The notes beneath the pieces are model-generated. The model was not told the origin of the DNA. It saw nothing but the letters and a program-made list of their open reading frames with translations, and searched no databases. This document shows positions 18,411 to 26,370 of a stretch of 64,000 bases of DNA, piece by piece. Source of the DNA: Pseudoxanthomonas sp. GM95 (GTDB lineage Bacteria > Pseudomonadota > Gammaproteobacteria > Xanthomonadales > Xanthomonadaceae); the NCBI RefSeq assembly GCF_900109775.1, contig NZ_FOAX01000002.1, positions 992,001-1,056,000 of the forward strand. The letters run 5' to 3'. Both the position numbers and the translations under genes were made by a program. How positions within the stretch are numbered: position 1 is the first letter of the stretch; each line of letters begins with the position of its first letter.

Positions 18411-20501
18411 TTACCAGATCACCACGCGCTTGTCGTCCGGGCGCACCATCGCATCGCCGGCCTTGCACTCGAACGCCTTGGCGAATTGCGGCATGTTCGA
18501 CGGCGCGGCGATCGCGCGCAGCGAGGCCGGGGCGTGCGGGTCGGCGTTGAGGTAGACGATGGCCTGCTTCTCGCGCACATCGCCGCGCCACACGCGCGCC
18601 CAGTTGAGGAAGAAGCGCTGGTCCGGCGTGTAGCCGTCGATCAGCTTGTCGGCCTCGCCCGGATGCTGCTTCAGCGCGGTCTGCAGCGCGTCGTAGGCCA
18701 CATTGATGCCGCCCAGGTCGGCGATGTTCTCGCCCAGGGTCAGCTGGCCGTTGACGTGCAGGTCCGGCTTGTCCTTGATCGGGGCGTAGGCATTGAACTG
18801 GTCCACCAGCTGCTTGGTGCGCGCCTCGAACTTGGTGCGGTCGTCCTTGCTCCACCAGTTGACGTTGTTGCCCGCGCCGTCGAACTGGCTGCCTTCGTCG
18901 TCGAAGCCGTGGCTGGCCTCGTGGCCGATCACCGCGCCGATGCCGCCGTAGTTGATCGCATCGTCGGCCTTGGCGTCGAAGAACGGCGGCTGCAGAATGC
19001 CGGCCGGGAAGTTGATCGTGTTGTCGGTCGGGTTGTAGTACGCGTTGACCGTCTGCGGGGTCATGCCCCATTCCTTGCGGTCGGTCGGCTTGCCGATCTT
19101 GGCGATGTCGTACTGGTAGTTGAACTTGTCGGCCGCCTGCAGGTTGCCGTAGTAGTCGCCGTCCTTCATCTGCAGGCCGGACCAGTCACGCCAGGTGTCC
19201 GGGTAGCCGATCTTGGGCAGGAAGGTGTCCCACTTGGCGATCGCCTTGGCCTTGGTCTCCGGGCTCATCCAGTCCAGCTGCTCGATGCGCGCCTTGAGCG
19301 CGATGCGGACGTTGTCCACCAGCGTCTGCGCACGCGCCTTGGCTTCGGGCGTGAACACCTTGGCCACGTACAGCTGGCCAAGGCCTTCGCCCATCGAATG
19401 GTTGACCGCGCCCAGCACGCGCTTCCAGCGCGGACGCTGCTGCGGCTGGCCGGACAGGGTCTTGCCCCAGAACTCGAAGCTGTTGTCCACGAACGGCTTG
19501 CTCAGCGCGCTGGCCGCGCCGTCGATGGCGTGGAAGCGCAGGTAGGCCTGCCATTGTGCGGTCGGCGCGCTGGCCAGCAGCTTGTCGAACTGGGCGAAGA
19601 ACTTCGGCTGCGAAAGCGAGAAGCCGTGGTCGATGCTCACGCCCTGCGCGTTGAAGAACGCCTCCCACGAGAAATGCGGTGTGACCTTGTTGGCGTCGGC
19701 GACCGAGACGAAGTGGTACTGGTTCTTCGGGTCGCGGCCTTCCACCGGCGAAAGCGAGGCCGAGGCCAGCGACTTCTCCAGGTCGAACACCTGCTGGGCC
19801 TGGGTCTTGGCATCAGCGGCGCTGGCGCCGGTCAGCTCGAAGGACTTGGCGATGTAGGCCAGATAGCCGTCGCGGATTTCGGCGTACTGCGGATCGGTGT
19901 AGTAATCCTTGGTCGGCAGGCCCAGGCCGCCTTCGTTGGCGTAGGCGATCTGGGTTTCGGCGTGCTGGAAGTCGGCGCCGGCGCCGAACTCGAACACCTG
20001 GCTGTCGCCCTCGGCGTAGCGCTGGACGATGTACTTGGCCACGTCCTGGTTGGTCTTGAGCGCGCCGATGGCGTCCAGGGTCGGCTGCAGCGGGGTGAAG
20101 CCGGCCTTTTCGATGGTGGCTTCATCCATGCCCGAGGCATAGAGCAGGCCGATCTTGCGCGCGACCGAATCGCTGGCCGCGGTGGTGTCCTTGGCGGCGG
20201 CTTCGGCGATCTCGTGCTGGGTGTTGAGGCTGTTCTCGGCCAGGATGTTGAACGGACCCCAGCTGGTGTGGTCGTCGGGGATCGGGTTGGCCTTGGTCCA
20301 CTTGGCGTTGACGAAGCCGTTGAAGTCGCCGCAGGCCTGGATGTCCTTGTCCAGCTCGGACACATCGAAGATCGGCGCGGCCGGGGCCGCGGCGGTCTGG
20401 GCCGGTGCGGAGGCGGCGGGCTTGTCCTCGCCGGACTTGCTGCAGGCAGCCAGCGCCAGGCTGACGGCCAGGGAAAGAGTGATGAGTTTCGGGGCGTTCA
20501 C
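18411..20501 (-). CDS. M13 family metallopeptidase, putative lipoprotein
   Basis: 696-residue neprilysin-like zinc endopeptidase, probably anchored to an envelope membrane through a lipobox (LALAAC, cysteine about residue 20). Zinc site: HEASH at residues 527-531 and ENIADLGG downstream. The substrate-binding NAYYNP and the FPAGILQPPFFD segment that precedes the zinc motif are intact, so it should be active on peptides. It ends in the usual short C-terminal VVIW. GTG 20501 is chosen because it immediately precedes the lipoprotein signal; a GGAG sequence lies upstream, though 11 nt away. Close resemblance to the next gene (about 20.6-22.7 kb) points to tandem duplication. Confidence 0.93.
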   Translation of the reverse strand: MNAPKLITLSLAVSLALAACSKSGEDKPAASAPAQTAAAPAAPIFDVSELDKDIQACGDFNGFVNAKWTKANPIPDDHTSWGPFNILAENSLNTQHEIAEAAAKDTTAASDSVARKIGLLYASGMDEATIEKAGFTPLQPTLDAIGALKTNQDVAKYIVQRYAEGDSQVFEFGAGADFQHAETQIAYANEGGLGLPTKDYYTDPQYAEIRDGYLAYIAKSFELTGASAADAKTQAQQVFDLEKSLASASLSPVEGRDPKNQYHFVSVADANKVTPHFSWEAFFNAQGVSIDHGFSLSQPKFFAQFDKLLASAPTAQWQAYLRFHAIDGAASALSKPFVDNSFEFWGKTLSGQPQQRPRWKRVLGAVNHSMGEGLGQLYVAKVFTPEAKARAQTLVDNVRIALKARIEQLDWMSPETKAKAIAKWDTFLPKIGYPDTWRDWSGLQMKDGDYYGNLQAADKFNYQYDIAKIGKPTDRKEWGMTPQTVNAYYNPTDNTINFPAGILQPPFFDAKADDAINYGGIGAVIGHEASHGFDDEGSQFDGAGNNVNWWSKDDRTKFEARTKQLVDQFNAYAPIKDKPDLHVNGQLTLGENIADLGGINVAYDALQTALKQHPGEADKLIDGYTPDQRFFLNWARVWRGDVREKQAIVYLNADPHAPASLRAIAAPSNMPQFAKAFECKAGDAMVRPDDKRVVIW

Positions 20502-20571
20502 GTGTTTTCGGACTCCGGCCACATTGGCCGCTGGGCGTGCCACGCGGGCACGAAAGGGGTCAGGAAAAACA

Positions 20572-20603
20572 ACAGCGGCGTGCCGGACAGGCCACGCCGC
20601 TGT
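20572..20603 (-). terminator. Rho-independent terminator of the third M13 peptidase gene
   Basis: Perfect 11-bp stem ACAGCGGCGTG/CACGCCGCTGT around a 10-nt loop, followed on the minus strand by TGTTTTTC. It shows that this M13 gene is not simply co-transcribed with the one downstream. Confidence 0.82.
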
Positions 20604-20624
20604 GAAGCTTAGCCTTGGCAGGCT

Positions 20625-22724
20625 TTACCAGATCACGACCTGCTTCTCGCCTTCGCGCACCATCGCGTCGCCAGTCTTGCATTCGAACGCCTTGGCGAAC
20701 GCAGGCATGTTGGACGGGGCGCCGTTGGCGCGGAAGTTGGCCGGGGCGTGCGGATCGGTCTTCAGGCGCACGGCCATTTCTTCCGGGGTGAAGTTGCGGC
20801 GCCACACCGTGGCCCAGTTGAGGAAAAAGCGCTGGTCCTGGGTCAGGCCATCGGTCTTGGGATCGGGCGTGTCGCCGTTGGCGACCTTCATCGCGTCATA
20901 GGCGGTATTGAGGCCGCCCAGGTCGGCGATGTTCTCGCCCAGGGTCAGGTCGCCCTTGACCTTGCCGCCATCGGCGGTGGTATAGCCGTCGAACTGCGCG
21001 ATCAGCTTGCCGGTGCGCGACTCGAAGCCATGCTTGTCCGCGTCGGTCCACCAGTTTTCGAAGTTGCCCTTCGGACCGAACTGCGCGCCCTGGTCGTCGT
21101 AGCCGTGGGTCATCTCGTGGCCGATCACCGCGCCGATGCCGCCATAGTTCATCGCCGCATCCGCCTTCGGGTCGAAGAACGGCGGCTGCAGGATCGCGGC
21201 CGGGAACACGATCTCGTTCTGCTGCGGGTTGTAGTAGGCGTTGATGGTCTGCGGGGTCATGCCCCATTCGGTCTTGTCCACCGGCTTGCCGATCTTGGAC
21301 AGGTCGAACTTGTAGTTGAACTCGGTGGCCGCCAGCACGTTGCCCAGGTAGCTGTCGCGGCTGGTGGATAGGCCGGTCCACTCACGCCACTTGTCCGGGT
21401 AGCCGATCTTGGGGGTGAAGGTCTCCCACTTGGCGATGGCCTTCTGCTTGGTCTCGGCGCTCATCCAGTCCAGTTTCTCGATGCGGGCCTTGAGCGCGGT
21501 GCGCAGGTTGCCCACCAGCGTTTCCATCTGGGTCTTGGCTTCGGGCGAGAACGCGGTCTTGACGTACAGCTGGCCCAGCGTTTCGCCGGCCTCACGGTTG
21601 ATGGTGCCCAGCACGCGCTTCCAGCGCGGGCGGATCTCCTTCTGGCCGCGCAGGGTCTTGTTCCAGAACGCGAAGTTCTCGTCCACGAACGCCTTGCTCA
21701 GGAACGGGCTGGCGCCATCGATGGTGTGGAAGCGCAGGTAGGCCTGCCAGGCCTCCGGCGAGGTGTCGGCCAACATCTTGGAGACTTCCTCGTGGAAGGC
21801 CGGGATGGCCAGCGAGAACATCTGCGGCGCGGCCACGCCCTGCGACTTGAAGAATTCGGTCCAGGACCAGTTGGGCGTCAGCTTGTCGGCATCGGCCAGG
21901 CTGACCGGGTTATAGGCCAGCTCGACATGGCGCGACAGCTCGGTATTGGTCTTGGAGACCTTGGCCAGGCGGGTTTCGAAGTCGATGACCTGCTTGGCCT
22001 GCGCCGCGGCAGCATCGGCGGCCACGCCGGCCAGCTCAAGCGTCTTGGCGATGTGCGCCTGGTAGGCGTCCAGCTTGGCCTTGTTGTCGGCCTTGGTGTA
22101 GTACTCCGGATCGGGCAAGCCCAGGCCGCCCTGCATCGCATAGGCGATGTTGACTTCGGAATTCTTGAAGTCGGCGCCGGCGCCGAAGCCGAACAGGCCG
22201 TTCTGGCCCTTGGCTGCGCTGGTGCGCAGGTAATCGGTGATCTTGGCCTGGTCGCTCAGGCCGTCGATGGCGGCCAGCTCATCCTTGATCGGGGTCAGGC
22301 CCTGCTGCTCGATCTTGGCCTCGTCCATGCCGGTGGCCCAGAAGTCACCGACGATCTTCTCCACGCCGGTGGCGGCGGTGTCGGCGGCCGACTGCTCGGC
22401 CAGCTGGTGCTGGATGGCTTCCGAACGCTCGCTCAGCACTTCGAAGGTGCCCCAGCTGGTGCGGTCGCCCGGCACCGGGTTGGCCTTGAGCCAGGTGTCG
22501 TTGGCGTAGGCGTTCAGATCGGTACAGGCGTTGGCGGTCTTGTCCAGGTCGCCGATCTGGAAGGCGCTGAACGGCGGCAGCTTGGACTGGTCCAGGGTCA
22601 GCGCCTTGGGCGCAGCGGTGTCGGCGGCGGGTGTGGCGGCCGGTTCTTCGGGCTTCTTGCAGGCGGCCAGCGCGGTGGCGATGGACAGGGACAGCAGGAG
22701 GATCTTGGTCTTGGGCGTGCTCAC
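20625..22724 (-). CDS. M13 family metallopeptidase, putative lipoprotein
   Basis: 699-residue M13 zinc endopeptidase with a lipoprotein signal (SIATALAAC, cysteine about residue 21) and an Ala/Pro-rich linker. HEMTH at residues 536-540 and ENIADLGG provide the zinc ligands, and NAYYNP is present, so it appears catalytically complete. GTG 22724 has a GGAG 5 nt upstream, and the region before it resembles that of the neighbouring paralogue (GGAGTCC, then CACGTGA across the start). It is the first of three M13 genes on the minus strand. Such enzymes cut short peptides in the periplasm or at the surface; the natural substrate is unknown. Confidence 0.93.
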   Translation of the reverse strand: MSTPKTKILLLSLSIATALAACKKPEEPAATPAADTAAPKALTLDQSKLPPFSAFQIGDLDKTANACTDLNAYANDTWLKANPVPGDRTSWGTFEVLSERSEAIQHQLAEQSAADTAATGVEKIVGDFWATGMDEAKIEQQGLTPIKDELAAIDGLSDQAKITDYLRTSAAKGQNGLFGFGAGADFKNSEVNIAYAMQGGLGLPDPEYYTKADNKAKLDAYQAHIAKTLELAGVAADAAAAQAKQVIDFETRLAKVSKTNTELSRHVELAYNPVSLADADKLTPNWSWTEFFKSQGVAAPQMFSLAIPAFHEEVSKMLADTSPEAWQAYLRFHTIDGASPFLSKAFVDENFAFWNKTLRGQKEIRPRWKRVLGTINREAGETLGQLYVKTAFSPEAKTQMETLVGNLRTALKARIEKLDWMSAETKQKAIAKWETFTPKIGYPDKWREWTGLSTSRDSYLGNVLAATEFNYKFDLSKIGKPVDKTEWGMTPQTINAYYNPQQNEIVFPAAILQPPFFDPKADAAMNYGGIGAVIGHEMTHGYDDQGAQFGPKGNFENWWTDADKHGFESRTGKLIAQFDGYTTADGGKVKGDLTLGENIADLGGLNTAYDAMKVANGDTPDPKTDGLTQDQRFFLNWATVWRRNFTPEEMAVRLKTDPHAPANFRANGAPSNMPAFAKAFECKTGDAMVREGEKQVVIW

Positions 22725-22897
22725 GTGGACTCCGTTGGATGTGCCGACATTCCGCGTCCCGCGGGGCTCCACGGGACAACCGGCAGACTGTAACGCGGGC
22801 CCGTGTTCCGGGCCGGTGTCGAAGGTCATGGCCCGCGAGGCGGGCAGATGACGGCTTTGCAGACCCAGCGCGGCCTGTCAGGGATGGACGACACGCC

Positions 22898-24535
22898 CTA
22901 GCGTGCGGTGGGATCGCGCACGGTGACGAGGTCGCGAGTGGCCCGCAGCAACAGGTCGGCGCCGCGCAGGTCTTCCGGCTGCAGGCTGGCCAGGCCCATG
23001 CGCAGGGCCTGGCCGGCGGTGGCCGGGCTGGCATGGCCGGGGCGGCCTTCCAGGTCGACCATCAGGGCGGTGGCCAGGGCCGAGGCCACGTGCGGCGCGG
23101 TGCCCGGCAGCAAGGCAGCGAAGCGCCCGGCATCCAGCCGTGCGACCAGGTCGCCGCTGCCTTGGGCACGCAGGCGCAGGCCGGCAGCCATCGCCGCGGC
23201 GAGCGCAGCACTGCCGCCCGGTGCCTGCGAGCTGGTGCCGCGGGCTTCGATCAGCAGCAGCGACAGCGTGCTGCCATCGCGACGCGCGCGGCGGGTGTCG
23301 CCCTCCAGCCGCTGGTCGAAGCATTGCCGGTTGGCCACGCCGGTGGCCGGATCGGTGAAGCTGCGCTGGCGCAACCGGCGCCAGGCGCGGAGCGTGCCGA
23401 TGGCCAAACCGATGGCCAGCACCAGCAGTGCCGGCATTGGCGGGAACCACGCGGCGGCCAGCAGCAGGGCCCACGACACCACCAGCACCAGCGCCATCGC
23501 CACGCCCATCGGCGCCCACAGGCGGCGCAGGCCGGGCAGGCCGAGCAGCAACAGTGGCAGGGTGACCAGGATGATCGAGAGCAGGATCTGCGGGCCGACC
23601 GGCATCGGCCAGATCGCGCGGCCTTCCAGCAGGCGGGCCAGGGCATTGGCCTGGAAATCCACCCGCGGCAGGCTGTTGGGCGCACCGGGCAGCGACAGGC
23701 GCTGGTCCAGCGGCAGGTCGGTGCGGCCGACCAGCACGATGCGCCCGGCCAAGGCTTGTGCGTTGACCTGGCCGCTCAGCACGCCTGCGGCGGTGACATG
23801 GTCGATGCCGGGGCCGCGTGCGGTGGGCGCCACCAGCACCGTATCCGAGCGAACCCAGTCATCGGCTGGCGATGTTGCCTCGGCAGCTGTTGGAGATGTC
23901 TCGGCATGCGAAGCACGCAGCGTTTCGCGCGTGGCGGTGGAGGCGGCAAGGTCACGCAGCGCCAAGGCGAACGCCGGCCACTTCGGCGTACCAAGGCCTG
24001 CGTGCAGGGCAATGCGACGGGCGATGCCGGCGTCATCCACGATCGCTTCGGTGTGGCCCAGCGCGGCGGCGGCCGCGGCCAGCACCGGCGCCGGCAGGAT
24101 CGCCGTCGCGGGACGCCCGCGATCGGCCAGATCCGCCACCACCGGCAGCACCACCGCGCCGTTGCGGGCCATCGCCTGGGCCAGCAGCGCATCGCCCTGC
24201 GGGTCGTACAGGCTGTTCTGGGCCAGCAGCAGCTGCAGGCCGACCGCGCGCGTACCGGCGGCCGACAGGCGATCCACCAGCGTCGCCAGGTCGCGCCGCG
24301 GCCACGGCCACGGGCCGTGCTGGGCGATGCTTTCCGGGTCGATGGTGACCACCACCACCTGCGGATTGCCGGCGCGACTGCCGCCAGCCACCAGGTCGAA
24401 CAAGGCGTCGTCCACCGGCGCGGTGACGTCGGACAAGGCCAGCAACAGCACCAGCGCCGCCGCACCCAATGCCGTGAGCGCCCGCGCGCCGACATGCGCT
24501 GGCGAGCGGCGCACCAGCCGGCTCAACCGACGCAT
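22898..24535 (-). CDS. CHASE2 sensor protein with degenerate GGDEF domain
   Basis: 545-residue membrane protein. Order: one N-terminal helix (about 18-36), an extracytoplasmic CHASE2-like sensory domain (about 45-310, with VVVVTIDPESIAQHGPWPWPR and GRIVLVGRTD), three closely spaced helices (about 320-395), and a GGDEF-like domain (from FTDPATGVANRQCF at about 403). The signature GGDEF is replaced by DAGRF at residues 468-472, and the substrate-binding DxLTGLxNRR is altered, so cyclic-di-GMP synthesis is unlikely; it may bind nucleotide or act by protein contact. ATG 24535 is followed by a basic segment. It is divergent from the FAD oxidoreductase gene over a 161-bp gap. Confidence 0.87.
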   Translation of the reverse strand: MRRLSRLVRRSPAHVGARALTALGAAALVLLLALSDVTAPVDDALFDLVAGGSRAGNPQVVVVTIDPESIAQHGPWPWPRRDLATLVDRLSAAGTRAVGLQLLLAQNSLYDPQGDALLAQAMARNGAVVLPVVADLADRGRPATAILPAPVLAAAAAALGHTEAIVDDAGIARRIALHAGLGTPKWPAFALALRDLAASTATRETLRASHAETSPTAAEATSPADDWVRSDTVLVAPTARGPGIDHVTAAGVLSGQVNAQALAGRIVLVGRTDLPLDQRLSLPGAPNSLPRVDFQANALARLLEGRAIWPMPVGPQILLSIILVTLPLLLLGLPGLRRLWAPMGVAMALVLVVSWALLLAAAWFPPMPALLVLAIGLAIGTLRAWRRLRQRSFTDPATGVANRQCFDQRLEGDTRRARRDGSTLSLLLIEARGTSSQAPGGSAALAAAMAAGLRLRAQGSGDLVARLDAGRFAALLPGTAPHVASALATALMVDLEGRPGHASPATAGQALRMGLASLQPEDLRGADLLLRATRDLVTVRDPTAR

Positions 24536-24696
24536 CGCGCAGCTCCTGTGGTTGGGGCGCGGCGCGTGTTCACGCTAACCTGCGGCTCCCGCGGTGGCCG
24601 GTACGTTCTGGTGTTCCATTGCACGCATTCCCCTGATCGGCGCGAGTGTAGGCGTGTCGGAGACAAACTGTACAAACGGTCACGGAATCCAGGCCG

Positions 24697-26295
24697 ATGA
24701 GGGGACGCGACGCGCCCGATGTGCTGCTGGTCGGCGGCGGCCATAACGGCCTGGTGTGCGCGGCCTACCTGGCCAGGGCCGGACTGAAGGTCACCGTGCT
24801 GGAACGCCGCGGCGTGGTCGGCGGCGCGGCGGTGACCGAGGAATTCCACCCCGGTTTTCGCAACTCGGTGGCGTCCTACACGGTGTCGCTGCTGCAGCCG
24901 AAGGTGATCGCCGAGCTGGACCTGCACGCGCACGGCCTGCGCATCGTCCAGCGCCGGCGCAACAACTTCCTGCCGCTGCCCGATGGCCAATATCTGCTGA
25001 CCGGCGCCGGTGACACCGCCGCGCAGGTCGCCAAGTTCTCCGCGCGCGACGCGCAGCGTTTGCCGCAGTACGAAGCGCGCCTGGAGGCCATTGCCGACGT
25101 GCTGCGTGCGCTGGCCCTGCAGCCGCCGCCCAACATCACCGACGGCGGCTGGTGGAAGGCGCTGCCCGAGCTGTTGCGTGGCGCCAGGCTCGGCAAGCGC
25201 CTGCATGCGCTGGACGAAACCCTGCGCCAGGACCTGCTGGACCTGTTCACCATCTCGGCCGCCGAGTATCTGGACCGCTGGTTCGAAAGCGATCCGATCA
25301 AGGCGCTGTTCGGCTTCGATGGCGTGGTCGGCAACTACGCCAGTCCGTACACCCCGGGCAGCGCCTACGTGCTGTTGCACCACGTGTTCGGCGAGGTCAA
25401 CGGCGTCAAGGGCGCCTGGGGCCACGCCATCGGCGGCATGGGCGCGATCACCCAGGCGATGGCTGCGTCGGCACGCGCCGCTGGCGTGACGATTCGCGCC
25501 GATGCCGGCGTGGACGAAGTGTTGGTCGAAGGCGGCCGCGCCGTGGGCGTGCGACTGCACGATGGCGAGGAACTGCGCGCGCGTTGCGTGGTGGCCAACG
25601 TCAACCCGAAGCTGCTCTACCAGCGCCTGCTGCGCAGCGAGCACGTGCCGGCACCGATGCGCGAGCGCATGGCGCACTGGCGCTGCGGCTCCGGCACCTT
25701 CCGCATGAATGTCGCGCTGGACCGGCTGCCGTCCTTCACCGCATTGCCGGGCGAGGGCGATCACCTCACCGCCGGCATCATCCTGGCGCCGTCGCTGGAC
25801 TACATGGACCGCGCCTATCTCGATGCGAAGGCGCATGGCTGGTCGCGTGAGCCCATCGTCGAACTGCTGATTCCTTCGACCCTGGACGATTCATTGGCGC
25901 CGCCCGGCCAGCACGTCGCCAGCCTGTTCTGCCAGCACGTCGCGCCAGAGTTATCCGATGGCCGCAGCTGGGACGACCATCGCGAGGAAGTGGCCGACCT
26001 GATGATCGCCACGGTCGAACGCTACGCGCCTGGCTTTGCTTCGTCCGTATTGGGGCGGCAGATCAAGAGCCCGCTCGACCTCGAACGCGATTTCGGCCTG
26101 GTCGGTGGCGACATCTTCCACGGCGCGCTTTCGCTCAATCAGCTGTTTTCCGCGCGCCCGGCGCTGGGTCAGGCCGGCTATCGCGGTGCCATCCCGGGCC
26201 TGTACCTGTGTGGCTCCGGCACGCATCCCGGCGGTGGCGTCACCGGCGCCCCGGGGCACAACGCCGCGCAGGTCGTGATCGGCGACCTGCGCTGA
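24697..26295 (+). CDS. FAD/NAD(P)-dependent oxidoreductase, phytoene-dehydrogenase/PYROXD2-like
   Basis: 532-residue flavoprotein. The N-terminal dinucleotide-binding fold is clear: VLLVGGGHNGLVCAAYLARA (about 9-28) followed by VTVLER and GGAAVTEE. The C-terminal FAD-contact motif GLYLCGSGTHPGGGVTGAPG is present. Overall it resembles the phytoene desaturase-like proteins related to human PYROXD2, not carotenoid enzymes proper, and no carotenoid genes are nearby. Substrate is unknown. The start ATG 24697 lies 12 residues before the Rossmann strand, as expected. It is monocistronic, convergent with the ABC/M1 gene. Confidence 0.85.
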   Translation: MRGRDAPDVLLVGGGHNGLVCAAYLARAGLKVTVLERRGVVGGAAVTEEFHPGFRNSVASYTVSLLQPKVIAELDLHAHGLRIVQRRRNNFLPLPDGQYLLTGAGDTAAQVAKFSARDAQRLPQYEARLEAIADVLRALALQPPPNITDGGWWKALPELLRGARLGKRLHALDETLRQDLLDLFTISAAEYLDRWFESDPIKALFGFDGVVGNYASPYTPGSAYVLLHHVFGEVNGVKGAWGHAIGGMGAITQAMAASARAAGVTIRADAGVDEVLVEGGRAVGVRLHDGEELRARCVVANVNPKLLYQRLLRSEHVPAPMRERMAHWRCGSGTFRMNVALDRLPSFTALPGEGDHLTAGIILAPSLDYMDRAYLDAKAHGWSREPIVELLIPSTLDDSLAPPGQHVASLFCQHVAPELSDGRSWDDHREEVADLMIATVERYAPGFASSVLGRQIKSPLDLERDFGLVGGDIFHGALSLNQLFSARPALGQAGYRGAIPGLYLCGSGTHPGGGVTGAPGHNAAQVVIGDLR

Positions 26296-26316
26296 CGCCG
26301 TCATCCATTCAAGCAG

Positions 26317-26343
26317 GGCCTCAGTGGTGTCGCCACTGAGGCC
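26317..26343. terminator. Hairpin between convergent genes
   Basis: 11-bp perfect stem GGCCTCAGTGG/CCACTGAGGCC with a 5-nt loop in the 75-bp gap between the oxidoreductase gene and the ABC/M1 gene. There is no good T-run on either side, so it is only a possible terminator. Confidence 0.5.
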
Positions 26344-26370
26344 CCGCGATTCAGCACGCTGCTGACAGGG

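Noticed and set aside
18327-20612. Plus-strand open frame of 761 codons opposite the second M13 peptidase
   Set aside because: Valine/arginine-rich antisense sequence with no motifs; the minus strand carries the zinc peptidase.
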